In this document: one piece after another, positions 18,488-27,304 of the stretch | How the letters are laid out: each line of letters begins with the position of its first letter | How positions within the stretch are numbered: the first letter of the stretch is position 1 | NCBI GenBank assembly: GCA_021151525.1 | Contig: JAGKXD010000008.1 | Span: forward strand, 1-64,000 | DNA: 64,000 bases | DNA from: Cellvibrionaceae bacterium | GTDB taxonomy: Bacteria > Pseudomonadota > Gammaproteobacteria > Pseudomonadales > Cellvibrionaceae | Direction of reading: 5' to 3' | Position numbers and translations under genes: made by a program | The notes under the pieces: generated by a model | What the model was told of the DNA's origin: nothing | Seen by the model: only the letters and a program-made list of their open reading frames with translations | Databases searched by the model: none

Positions 18488-18793
18488 ATGAATGTAACTC
18501 GGAAAAACAACAAGTCAGGAAGCGTCTTTAGCTTTGATGGCGATTTAACGATTTATACCGTTGCGCAAGCGAAGCAGGCGCTATTTGACGATTACGACAG
18601 TTTAATCGGCCCTGTTGCACTTGATTTGCGTAATGTTAGCGAAATAGATACTGCAGGCCTGCAGCTATTACTCTTCGTGCAAAAACAACTTGCTGCGGCC
18701 GAAAAACGCGTGCACATCACAAAAAGCAATGAACACGTTGATGCGCTTATAACGCATTTGGATGTGGCTTCATATTTCACTCTGGAAAAATAG
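18488..18793 (+). CDS. STAS-domain protein in the che operon
   Basis: A 101-residue anti-sigma-antagonist-like (STAS) protein: FSFDGDLTIYTVAQAKQAL, then the conserved loop VSEIDTAGLQLLLFVQ. The usual phosphorylated Ser of SpoIIAA-type proteins (DSSG) is replaced by Thr in DTAG, which could still be phosphorylated. Small STAS proteins are found next to cheA in several alternative chemosensory operons. The role is probably a protein-protein switch within the array. ATG 18488 is chosen over TTG 18452, whose extra residues are not STAS-like. cheA starts 1 base after its stop, so translation is coupled. Confidence 0.85.
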   Translation: MNVTRKNNKSGSVFSFDGDLTIYTVAQAKQALFDDYDSLIGPVALDLRNVSEIDTAGLQLLLFVQKQLAAAEKRVHITKSNEHVDALITHLDVASYFTLEK

Positions 18794-18794
18794 C

Positions 18795-20978
18795 ATGAAT
18801 ATCGATAGCGCCTTGCAGACATTTTTTGCTGAAGCAGAAGAGTTGTTGGTTTCAATGGAGTCGGCGCTGCTGCGCATGGACGAAGGTGAAAATACCCCCG
18901 ATATTATCAACGAACTCTTTCGGGCCGCGCACACGATTAAAGGGTCGGCAGGCCTATTTGGGCTAGATGAAATAGTTTCCTTCACTCACAAAGTTGAAAA
19001 TGTTTTGGATTTGGCGCGCGATGGGAAAATAGAAATGAGTGGCGATCTGCTCAGTATTTTATTGCCCTGTCGCGATCATATTGCGCACTTGGTGGACAAT
19101 GCTATGCATGAATCCGCATCTGACGCGGATTGTATTGCTAGGGGAGATGCACTAATTAATTCGCTCGCGCCTTGGTTGGGTGGTGTGCAGAAAGCTGCGC
19201 CAGTGGCAGCGCCTATTCATGCTTCTTCGTCGCTTGAGCAAGCCATCGCAAACGAGCGCGATCTTTGGCATATCTCGGTGCGTTTGGGGCCAGATCTTTT
19301 ACGCAATGGAATGGATCCGGTATCCATTATTCGCTTTCTGGGAACCATGGGTACAGTTACTCATATTGCGACCTTGATCGATCATTTGCCAGAGCTTGCA
19401 GATTTTGATCCTGAGCAATTATATCTGGGGTTCGAAATTACTTTTGAAAGCTCAGCAACTCAGGCTGACATTGAAAACGCATTTATGTTTGTGCGTGATG
19501 AGTCTGAAATTCAAATTATTCCACCGCGTAGCAATATTAGTGCGTATATAGATTTAATTAAGTCTCTACCTGAAAACACTCATCGTCTTGGTGAAATTTT
19601 AGTGAAGAGCCACGTAATTACACAAAAAGATCTAGAGCAGGCCCTTTCAACACAAAAAGCACAAGCAGTGGCGCAAGTGCAAATTCCTCTGCTGGGACAG
19701 ATATTAATAAATGATCAGGATGTAGCTCCAGAACTGGTTAGCGCTGCACTTGATAAGCAAAAGAAAAATCAGGAGCGCCGTGCTACTCCTGAAAGTCGTT
19801 TTATTCGTGTGGATGCAGAGCGACTTGATAAGTTAATTAATTTAATTGGTGAGCTCGTCGTCAACCGTCAACGCGTTGATCTTTTGGCATCCAAAGTGGG
19901 TAATACCAGTTTGAGTGAAGCTATTACTTCCATGGGGAATTTCACCGAACAAATTCGCGACGCTGCATTAACACTACGCATGGTTCCAATGGGTGACACC
20001 TTCCAAAAATTTAAACGTGTTGTGCGCGATACGGCAAAAGAGTTGGGTAAAGAAATTGAGCTGGATATTGAGGGCGCAGAAACTGAGCTCGACAGATCCA
20101 TGGTGGAAAAGCTAAATGATCCCTTAATGCATATTGTGCGCAATGCAATGGATCACGGCATTGAATCAGTAGCTGTTCGTCAATCGCGCAATAAGCCAAG
20201 TGCTGGAACAATTTCGCTAAAAGCGCGTCATGACGCTGGCAATATAGTTATTGATATCAGTGATGATGGTGGCGGTTTAGATTTAGAGCGAATTCGCAAA
20301 AAAGCTATTGCAAATGGCGTTATTGAAGAGGGCGTACACCTAACTCGCCATGAACTCTATCAGCTTATCTTTCACCCTGGATTATCAACCGCTGAGCACG
20401 TAACCAACTTATCGGGGCGCGGTGTTGGTATGGATGTGGTGAAGCGCAATATAACCGAGTTACAAGGTTCAATTGAAATTGATAGTGAAGTTGGCTTAGG
20501 AACTCAATTTACGATTCGCTTGCCGCTCACCTTGGCCATTATTGATGGGTTTCATGTTGGCGCTGGCAACATAGATTTTATTGTTCCTCAAAACACGATT
20601 CTTGAATGTGTGGATTTAGGATCGCTCAATCATGTTCAAGGTCAAAGCTGCGTAAATTTGCGTGGCGAACAAATTCCGTATATTCGCTTACAACAATTAT
20701 TTTCGTTGAATCCTGCAGAAGAATCTCGCGAAAAATTAGTGGTTGTGCAATTTGGAGACAAGCGTGCAGGTATTGTTGTAGATATTTTACACGGTGAAAT
20801 TCAAACGGTTGTGAAGCCCATGGGGCCAATATTTCAAGCATTAAAAGGAATAGGTGGTTCAAGCTTATTGGGAACAGGAGCCGTTGCGTTAATTTTAGAT
20901 GTACAACAACTTATAGGTTTTGCCATCAGTAAAGAACATTCGCGCACAGGTTCTTTGGTGCCCGGTGCACAGGAGTAA
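18795..20978 (+). CDS. cheA: Chemotaxis histidine kinase CheA with an inserted LGEIL-type region
   Basis: A 727-residue kinase. The HPt domain holds His46 in AAHTIKGSAG. The kinase core has the H-box-like dimer region (RLDKLINLIGELVVNRQR), the N box HIVRNAMDHGIE, the G boxes DDGGGLD and GRGVGMDVVK, and a C-terminal CheW-like regulatory domain. Between HPt and the dimer domain lies a non-standard stretch. First comes a domain of about 100 residues (LWHISVRLGPDLLRNGMDP to SEIQIIPP), then two tandem helical units, HRLGEILVKSHVITQKDLEQAL and LLGQILINDQDVAPELVSAAL, like the N-terminal units of GspE/MshE ATPases. It autophosphorylates on His46 and passes phosphate to CheY, CheB and perhaps the REC-EAL protein. 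Start ATG 18795 has GGAA 8 bases upstream. Confidence 0.95.
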   Translation: MNIDSALQTFFAEAEELLVSMESALLRMDEGENTPDIINELFRAAHTIKGSAGLFGLDEIVSFTHKVENVLDLARDGKIEMSGDLLSILLPCRDHIAHLVDNAMHESASDADCIARGDALINSLAPWLGGVQKAAPVAAPIHASSSLEQAIANERDLWHISVRLGPDLLRNGMDPVSIIRFLGTMGTVTHIATLIDHLPELADFDPEQLYLGFEITFESSATQADIENAFMFVRDESEIQIIPPRSNISAYIDLIKSLPENTHRLGEILVKSHVITQKDLEQALSTQKAQAVAQVQIPLLGQILINDQDVAPELVSAALDKQKKNQERRATPESRFIRVDAERLDKLINLIGELVVNRQRVDLLASKVGNTSLSEAITSMGNFTEQIRDAALTLRMVPMGDTFQKFKRVVRDTAKELGKEIELDIEGAETELDRSMVEKLNDPLMHIVRNAMDHGIESVAVRQSRNKPSAGTISLKARHDAGNIVIDISDDGGGLDLERIRKKAIANGVIEEGVHLTRHELYQLIFHPGLSTAEHVTNLSGRGVGMDVVKRNITELQGSIEIDSEVGLGTQFTIRLPLTLAIIDGFHVGAGNIDFIVPQNTILECVDLGSLNHVQGQSCVNLRGEQIPYIRLQQLFSLNPAEESREKLVVVQFGDKRAGIVVDILHGEIQTVVKPMGPIFQALKGIGGSSLLGTGAVALILDVQQLIGFAISKEHSRTGSLVPGAQE

Positions 20979-20981
20979 AAC

Positions 20982-21491
20982 ATGAACACCTTAAACAAAC
21001 AAAAGAAAAATCTTGCCCAAGTTGTTTCTAAACAATTCCTCACCTTCCGAATTGGTAACGAGCATTACGGCCTTGAATTATCGCAGACGCGCGAAATTAT
21101 TGAGTACAGCGGAATCACTGAAGTCCCTTTAATGCCAAGCTTTTTGCGCGGCGTTATTAATTTGCGTGGCGAAGTTGTACCTGTTATCGATTTGGCTGTA
21201 AGACTTGGACGTAAACCTATTGAGGTTCAACGGCGCACTTGCATCATTGTTGTTGAGCTTAGTAATAACGATCAGCACCACGTACTTGGGTTGCTTGCTG
21301 ATGCGGTTAGTGAAGTAATAGAAATGGATGATGAAAATATCGAAGACGCCCCGTCATTTGGCGCCAATATTCGCGCTGAATTTATTCAAGGAATCGCAAA
21401 ACAAGGCGAAGAGTTTGTGGTCTTGTTGGATGCGAATAACGCGCTGTCGATTCGCGAGTTGGCGCATCTAGTTGAAGCTGAGCTGCAATAA
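20982..21491 (+). CDS. cheW: Chemotaxis coupling protein CheW
   Basis: A 169-residue CheW: FLTFRIGNEHYGLELSQTREI at the start, then the conserved VPLMPSFLRGVINLRGEVVPVIDL, and GLLADAVSEVIEMDDENIEDAP. It links receptors to CheA at the membrane array. It starts 3 bases after cheA ends, so the two are translated together. Length and motifs are ordinary for the family. Confidence 0.96.
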   Translation: MNTLNKQKKNLAQVVSKQFLTFRIGNEHYGLELSQTREIIEYSGITEVPLMPSFLRGVINLRGEVVPVIDLAVRLGRKPIEVQRRTCIIVVELSNNDQHHVLGLLADAVSEVIEMDDENIEDAPSFGANIRAEFIQGIAKQGEEFVVLLDANNALSIRELAHLVEAELQ

Positions 21492-21544
21492 CGAAAGGTT
21501 ATGCGCAATCGAATATTAATCATTTAGAAATTTTGGAGTATACC

Positions 21545-23188
21545 GTGACTATTGCACAAAAGATGATTTCGCTGGTGGCCTCAGCACTCATAGGCATTTT
21601 ATTGTTGGCAGGTTTGTCGCAATATCAAATTGCGAATGTATTTGAAAAAGCAAACTTTGCTAATGTAAATACTGTTCCGTCATTGAAATATTTGGGAAAT
21701 ATACGAATGAACATTATGTTTATTCGTTTATCGGTTTCTCAAAATGCGGAAATGAAAACTGTTGATGAAAAGACGGCATCAGAAGAAAAAATGAAAAAAT
21801 ATATTTCCGCCGCCGATGCCGGATTTAAAGATTATGAAAGCACAATTGCGAATGACACCGATAGAAAAATGTACGAAAAAGAGTTGGATTTGTACAAAAA
21901 ATATATGGAAATACTGCCGTCAATTTTAGCTGCATCCAAGGCGGGTAAAGTCGATGAAAATCTTCGTTTGAGAGAAATATCGAGAGGATTCTCCGGTGGA
22001 TCGATCGACGCAATTAATGATCACCTCGCTTACAACATTCAGTTAGGGCAAGAAGGCGCTCAAGCTGCGCAGGCAACCAAGGCTAAGGCCGTTACTACGT
22101 CTATTGTTATTTCAGGTGTAACCCTCTTAGTCATTGCTGTTATAGGTTTTTTCATTACTCGAAATTTGCTAAAGCAATTAGGGGGCGAACCTGCTTATGC
22201 TTCACAAATTTTGGGGCGTGTTGCAGTAGGCGATTTAACGGCAGATATTCAAATTAAACAAGGCGACACCACCAGTATGCTGGCTGGCATTAAAGATATG
22301 GTTGCCAAACTCACGGAAATTATCCATGACGTAAACAATTCTGCCAATGCACTTGCTTCGGCATCGGAAGAGGTTAATGCAACGGCTCAATCGCTGGCAC
22401 AAGGTGCATCAGAACAAGCGGCAAGCGTAGAAGAAACTTCAGCGTCAATGGAAGAGATGTCGGCGTCTATTTCGCAAAACAACGACAACGCGCGCGTAAC
22501 CGATGGTATGGCTCAAAAATCGGCACGCGATGCTGTGAGTGGTGGCGAGGCAGTAGCAGAAACTGTTGTTGCAATGCAAAAAATTGCTGAGCGTATCGGT
22601 GTTATTGATGACATAGCTTATCAAACTAATTTGCTTGCACTCAATGCCGCAATTGAAGCAGGGCGCGCAGGTGAACATGGTCGCGGTTTTGCGGTAGTGG
22701 CATCAGAGGTACGCAAATTGGCGGAGCGTAGTCAAATCGCATCACAGGAAATTGGTGAACTTGCTACTTCTAGTGTTAAACGTGCAGAGCTTGCCGGCGT
22801 TTTGCTGCAAGATATGCTGCCATCAATTCGCAAAACAGCAGATTTGGTACAAGAAATTGCAGCTGCATCGTCAGAGCAAACAACAGGCGTCACACAAATT
22901 AATACTGCTATTGGTCAGGTGAGCCAAACTATGCAACACACGGCTGCTGCGTCAGAAGAATTAAGTTCAACGGCAGAAGAAATGAGTTCGCAAGCAATTC
23001 GTTTGCAGGAAGCAATGACCTTCTTCAAGTTAGTAAACGATGGTAGTAACCATAAGCCTCGCGCCGCGGCAAATTCCGGTGGCAAATCTAAAATGACTGC
23101 ACGTCAAGAGCCAAAAGTAGTTGCCAATAAGCGTAGCGCACGTACGACCGATTCTGATCTCGACAAGAACTTCGTTAACTTCAACTAA
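21545..23188 (+). CDS. Methyl-accepting chemotaxis protein
   Basis: A 547-residue chemoreceptor with membrane segment 1 (about 8-28), a periplasmic four-helix-type domain (NVNTVPSLKYLGNIRMNIMF onward), membrane segment 2 near residues 186-206, HAMP after LLKQLGGEPAY, and the signalling tip IDDIAYQTNLLALNAAIEAG. After the coiled coil it has a basic flexible C-terminal extension of about 55 residues ending KNFVNFN. This is not the WxxF-type CheR-binding pentapeptide found on some receptors. GTG 21545 is preferred, with GGAG 6 bases upstream; a TTG at 21533 overlaps that site and is unlikely. Confidence 0.93.
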   Translation: MTIAQKMISLVASALIGILLLAGLSQYQIANVFEKANFANVNTVPSLKYLGNIRMNIMFIRLSVSQNAEMKTVDEKTASEEKMKKYISAADAGFKDYESTIANDTDRKMYEKELDLYKKYMEILPSILAASKAGKVDENLRLREISRGFSGGSIDAINDHLAYNIQLGQEGAQAAQATKAKAVTTSIVISGVTLLVIAVIGFFITRNLLKQLGGEPAYASQILGRVAVGDLTADIQIKQGDTTSMLAGIKDMVAKLTEIIHDVNNSANALASASEEVNATAQSLAQGASEQAASVEETSASMEEMSASISQNNDNARVTDGMAQKSARDAVSGGEAVAETVVAMQKIAERIGVIDDIAYQTNLLALNAAIEAGRAGEHGRGFAVVASEVRKLAERSQIASQEIGELATSSVKRAELAGVLLQDMLPSIRKTADLVQEIAAASSEQTTGVTQINTAIGQVSQTMQHTAAASEELSSTAEEMSSQAIRLQEAMTFFKLVNDGSNHKPRAAANSGGKSKMTARQEPKVVANKRSARTTDSDLDKNFVNFN

Positions 23189-23217
23189 TTCAAGCCTTAA
23201 AACACTGGTGCGCGTCT

Positions 23218-24753
23218 ATGTTAAATAATCTCACTTTAAAAACAAAAATTTTAATCTTAAGTGCACTGGTTGCTTTTGGCTTGTTTTTCTTGGGATTGAT
23301 TGCCTATGTGCAAATTCGCGAATACAACAGTATTGTGAGTGCAGATGCAAGACTCACTCAGCAGCGCTCTGAACTAGCGGCAGAGATACAGAAGGCATCA
23401 GTTGCCTTCAAATCGCAAGTTCAAGAATGGAAAAATATTTTGATTCGCGGCAATGACGATGAAAAGCTCGATAAACACATTAAAGGTTTCACTAAAGAGG
23501 AAGCCGATGTACAGGAGGATTTAGCCAAAGCAGTAGCCTTTCAAAAGGCGATGGGGCAATCAACCAAAGAGTTAGAGTTATTGCAAAAGGAGCATGCGAC
23601 GCTGGGCAAAAATTATCGCGAAGCTTTGGTGAGTTTCAAATCAACTGACCCAGAATCAGGAAAAAAGGTAGATAAACTAGTTGCCGGTATGGATCGCGAA
23701 GCAACACGTCAAATGCTTGAGTTGGCTGCGGGTGTGACGGCTTCATTTGAAAAGTCTTTGGCCGAGTCTAGAGCAAAAATGGAGCAGCTCTATGATGATT
23801 CTGTTAAAAAATTAATTGCCATTAGCCTTGTGGCGTCACTATTTATTATTGGTGCCATGAGCCTGGTATTTTTAGATCTGTTCAAATTGCTAGGTGGCGA
23901 GCCAGCTTATACGGCGCAAGTGGTTGAGCAAGTTGCGAGTGGCAATCTAGCCATTGATATTGCACTTAAACCCAAAGACACCACATCTCTGTTGGCAGCT
24001 GTTGCACGCATGCGCGAACAGCTTGCACAAATTATTACCGAAGTAAGTAGCTCGGCAGATGCGCTCTCCTCTGCGTCTGAAGAAGTGAACTCTACCGCAC
24101 AATCATTGGCACAAGGCGCATCGGAACAGGCGGCGAGCGTAGAAGAAACTTCCGCTTCTATGGAAGAGATGTCTGCATCAATCGCACAAAATAATCAGAA
24201 CGCTAGTATCACTGATGGTATGGCTCAAAAAGCTGCTCGTGATGCGGCTACCGGAGGACAAGCGGTTGCGATGACCGTTGATGCTATGCAAAAAATTGCA
24301 GATCGAATCAGTGTGATTGATGACATCGCCTACCAAACTAATTTACTTGCATTAAATGCCGCCATTGAAGCTGGGCGCGCGGGTGAGCATGGTCGCGGAT
24401 TTGCGGTGGTTGCATCTGAAGTGCGTAAGTTGGCGGAGCGAAGTCAAGTGGCTTCACAGGAAATTGGTGCGCTCGCTCGCGATACTGTGGTGCGTGCAGA
24501 GGAGGCAGGGAAACTTTTGGAAAATATGGTTCCTTCAATTCGTAAGACGGCTGATCTTGTGCAAGAAATTTCTGCTGCTTCCAGTGAGCAGGCAACAGGG
24601 GTTGGTCAAATTAATACGGCTATTAGCCAAGTTAGCCAAACGATGCAACACAACGCAGCTGCATCAGAAGAGTTGAGCTCTACTGCAGAAGAAATGAGTG
24701 GCCAAGCTATACGTCTGCAGGAAGCTATGACGTATTTTAAGTTAAGAGCCTAA
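23218..24753 (+). CDS. Methyl-accepting chemotaxis protein, tandem paralog
   Basis: A 511-residue chemoreceptor directly after the previous one. Membrane segment 1 (about 9-30), a periplasmic helical domain rich in Lys/Glu (about 32-198) that differs from its neighbour, membrane segment 2 (about 199-220), HAMP after FKLLGGEPAY, then a signalling coiled coil nearly the same as in the upstream receptor. It ends shortly after the coiled coil (EAMTYFKLRA) with no extension. Different sensors on near-identical signalling halves point to duplication followed by sensor divergence or exchange. It probably works with the CheA/CheW of this operon. Confidence 0.94.
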   Translation: MLNNLTLKTKILILSALVAFGLFFLGLIAYVQIREYNSIVSADARLTQQRSELAAEIQKASVAFKSQVQEWKNILIRGNDDEKLDKHIKGFTKEEADVQEDLAKAVAFQKAMGQSTKELELLQKEHATLGKNYREALVSFKSTDPESGKKVDKLVAGMDREATRQMLELAAGVTASFEKSLAESRAKMEQLYDDSVKKLIAISLVASLFIIGAMSLVFLDLFKLLGGEPAYTAQVVEQVASGNLAIDIALKPKDTTSLLAAVARMREQLAQIITEVSSSADALSSASEEVNSTAQSLAQGASEQAASVEETSASMEEMSASIAQNNQNASITDGMAQKAARDAATGGQAVAMTVDAMQKIADRISVIDDIAYQTNLLALNAAIEAGRAGEHGRGFAVVASEVRKLAERSQVASQEIGALARDTVVRAEEAGKLLENMVPSIRKTADLVQEISAASSEQATGVGQINTAISQVSQTMQHNAAASEELSSTAEEMSGQAIRLQEAMTYFKLRA

Positions 24754-24899
24754 GTTTTTAGCGCTTGAGATTTAAGCCTTACAAAAAATTAATGTGTTCA
24801 TCTTCGACAGAAACATCGTGCGTAAAAAGGCTTGTAGTAATGCAGATGGATAGCGACGATAAACATTTTGTTTGTTTTGATTAATGCGTGTTGTTAATT

Positions 24900-25715
24900 A
24901 TGTCAGCTGAACAAATTAATCATTTACCAACCGACAAAGAGTTCTACTCATTCCAGCAGCTTATTTTAAATAAGCTGGGCATTTTTCTTCCCTTGCAAAA
25001 AAAGGCATTGTTGACCAATCGCCTCTGGAAGCGGCTGCGTGAGTGCGGGTTGAACTCCTATGAGGATTATTACAAATATATTGTCGATAAAAAAGGCGAG
25101 CATGAATTAGATTTGGCGCTCGAACTTATTACCACAAACGAAACCTACTTTTTTCGTGAGCAAAAGCATTTTGATTACCTTGAGCAGTCTATTTTTCCCT
25201 CTTGTAAACCAGGGAAAACTTTTCGAGTGTGGAGTGCTGCTGCTTCAACGGGTGAAGAGCCGTACAGTATTGCCATGTTGCTGGACGATAAGTGCCCGGT
25301 GAATTGGGAACTTGAATGTTCAGATGTTAATAACACCGTTATCGAGCAGGCACGTAAAGGCGTTTATCCCGATGCCCGTATTCGCAATATTCCACAGAAT
25401 TATTTACATCGATTCTGTCGAAAGGGTATTGGCCCGCAGGAAGGTTATGTGCGCGTTAAACAGGAGCTGCGCGATAGAGTAAATTTTTTCACGTTGAATT
25501 TACATTACGATTTTCCCGACATAGGAAAATTTGATTTGGTGTTCCTCCGCAATGTTTTAATTTATTTTGAGAATGACACAAAAACAAAAGTGCTCGAACG
25601 AATTTCCAAGGTGTTAAATCCAAACGGCATTTTGTTTGTAGGTCATTCAGAAAGCTTGCATGGCGTAACTCCCCGTTTCGTGCCTATTAAGCCAGCTATA
25701 TACAAGCTTATTTGA
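24900..25715 (+). CDS. cheR: Chemoreceptor methyltransferase CheR
   Basis: A 271-residue enzyme that methylates receptor glutamates with S-adenosylmethionine. Visible motifs: the N-terminal helical domain, TTNETYFFREQKHFDYL, the AdoMet-binding FRVWSAAASTGEEPYSIAML, FDLVFLRNVLIYFENDTK, and ILFVGHSESLHG near the end. Length fits the family. ATG 24900 is preferred over GTG 24888; neither has a clear ribosome site. The gap of 146 bases before it is the largest within the operon, so an internal promoter is possible. Confidence 0.95.
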   Translation: MSAEQINHLPTDKEFYSFQQLILNKLGIFLPLQKKALLTNRLWKRLRECGLNSYEDYYKYIVDKKGEHELDLALELITTNETYFFREQKHFDYLEQSIFPSCKPGKTFRVWSAAASTGEEPYSIAMLLDDKCPVNWELECSDVNNTVIEQARKGVYPDARIRNIPQNYLHRFCRKGIGPQEGYVRVKQELRDRVNFFTLNLHYDFPDIGKFDLVFLRNVLIYFENDTKTKVLERISKVLNPNGILFVGHSESLHGVTPRFVPIKPAIYKLI

Positions 25716-25726
25716 TTGAGCACGTT

Positions 25727-26209
25727 ATGACTAAGGATTTAATTCCGCAGACTATGAAGTTAAGTATCCACCCGGGTGAATGGTATTTTGGTAACGAATA
25801 CGAAAGTCTTTATACCGTTTTAGGGTCTTGCGTTGCACTTAGTGTATGGCATCCTACACTGAAAATAGGCGGGCTTTGCCATTATCTGTTGCCGGTGCAG
25901 CCGGGGCATCTGCGTGAGCGTGGTGTTGAAGGTCGTTATGGCAAAACGGCTTTGGGCTTGTTGAAGTCTTCCATGTTGCGCTACGCGCCGCTCACAGATT
26001 ATCAATTGGGTCTTTTTGGTGGTTGTGACAGTTTCCGTAATAATGTTTCGCATCACAGTATAGGTAAACAAAATATTTTATTTGCCCAGCATTGGCTGCG
26101 TGACGAGAATTTGCAGCTTACACAAATGGATGTTGGAGGGGCCATTTCGCGGTCTTTAACCATGGAAATATTAACGGGTACGATTAGCGTAAAACATTAT
26201 CCGATTTAA
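25727..26209 (+). CDS. cheD: Chemoreceptor glutamine deamidase CheD
   Basis: A 160-residue enzyme that deamidates receptor glutamines to glutamates before methylation. The catalytic triad residues are seen as Thr30 and Cys35 in TVLGSCVALSVW and His52 in GGLCHYLLP. The pattern GGCDSFRN...IGKQN follows the family's G-[GA]-x-x-x-F...IG-x-x-N. It starts just after the cheR stop, within the same operon. Presence of CheD is one of the marks of the Che2-type gene order. Confidence 0.93.
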   Translation: MTKDLIPQTMKLSIHPGEWYFGNEYESLYTVLGSCVALSVWHPTLKIGGLCHYLLPVQPGHLRERGVEGRYGKTALGLLKSSMLRYAPLTDYQLGLFGGCDSFRNNVSHHSIGKQNILFAQHWLRDENLQLTQMDVGGAISRSLTMEILTGTISVKHYPI

Positions 26210-26257
26210 ACTTAATGTAGCGTTGTAATAAAGAATTCTTAGTGAGAGTAGTACCTT

Positions 26258-27304
26258 ATGGCCATAAAAGTTTTAGTCGTCGATGACTCTGCCGTTGTGC
26301 GCCAAGTGCTACGGGAAGTTCTTGGTGAAGTATCTGATATTAACGTTTATGCGGCGGTATCTGATCCTATTTTTGCCATGCAAAAAATGCAACAAGAATG
26401 GCCAGACGTTATTGTTTTAGATATTGAAATGCCTCGAATGGATGGCCTTACCTTTTTACGACAAATTATGAGTGAGCGTCCCACCCCCGTTATTATTTGC
26501 TCGTCGCTTGCAGAAAAAGGCGCTGAGCTTTCATTGCAAGCATTGGCGGCTGGCGCTATAGATATTTTCACCAAGCCTCAGCTAGGCGTGAAAGATTTTT
26601 TGTTGGATGCGAAGCAACAGTTATGGAATAGCGTGCGTGCTGCTGCATCTGCACGTCTCACTAAGCGGGCATCTGACGCGCCGCAAGTAAAAAAAGAAGC
26701 TGCTGTTAAACCAGCGCATGTTGATTTGGTAAGCATGACCAGCACGACAGATAGAATTACCGTCATTGGAACTTCTACAGGCGGGACGCAAGCGCTGGAA
26801 ACTATATTGATAAATTTATCGCGCACATGTCCCGGAATTGCAGTGGTGCAACATATGCCAGAAAAATTTACGGCAGCTTTTGCAAAACGTTTGGATAGTG
26901 TGTGCGAAGTTGATGTAAAAGAAGCTGAAACCGGTGATCGTTTAATTCCTGGGCGAGTGCTTATTGCACCAGGCGGGCATCATCTGGAAATTCAACGTTC
27001 GGGTGCGCAATATGTTGCCAAAGTATTTCGTGGGCCAGCGGTAAATCGCCATTGTCCATCAGTTGATGTTCTATTTCGTTCAGCAGCGCGTGCTGCTGGG
27101 CGTAACGTAACGGGAATAATTATGACGGGTATGGGGGATGACGGCGCACGCGGCTTGCTTGAGATGCGTCAGGCGGGCGCCAGAACCATAGCGCAGGATG
27201 AAGCATCCTGCATTGTATTTGGCATGCCCAAAGAAGCGATCAACATGGGAGCGGCTAAGGAAATTTTATCGCTGACACAAATACCTGCAGTGCTGGAGGG
27301 TTAG
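26258..27304 (+). CDS. cheB: Chemoreceptor methylesterase CheB
   Basis: A 348-residue enzyme. The receiver domain comes first (VVDDSAVVRQ; phosphorylated Asp55 in VIVLDIEMPRMDG). After a linker comes the methylesterase domain with the catalytic Ser in VIGTSTGGTQALE, the catalytic His in VVQHMPEKFTAAFA, and the Asp in IIMTGMGDDGARGL. It removes receptor methyl groups when phosphorylated by CheA, opposing CheR. The next gene starts directly at its stop codon, so the REC-EAL protein is coupled to it. Confidence 0.96.
   Translation: MAIKVLVVDDSAVVRQVLREVLGEVSDINVYAAVSDPIFAMQKMQQEWPDVIVLDIEMPRMDGLTFLRQIMSERPTPVIICSSLAEKGAELSLQALAAGAIDIFTKPQLGVKDFLLDAKQQLWNSVRAAASARLTKRASDAPQVKKEAAVKPAHVDLVSMTSTTDRITVIGTSTGGTQALETILINLSRTCPGIAVVQHMPEKFTAAFAKRLDSVCEVDVKEAETGDRLIPGRVLIAPGGHHLEIQRSGAQYVAKVFRGPAVNRHCPSVDVLFRSAARAAGRNVTGIIMTGMGDDGARGLLEMRQAGARTIAQDEASCIVFGMPKEAINMGAAKEILSLTQIPAVLEG

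Noticed and set aside
21545..23188. CheR-binding pentapeptide at the C-terminus of the receptor
   Set aside because: The end reads KNFVNFN, without the Trp-x-x-Phe pattern required.
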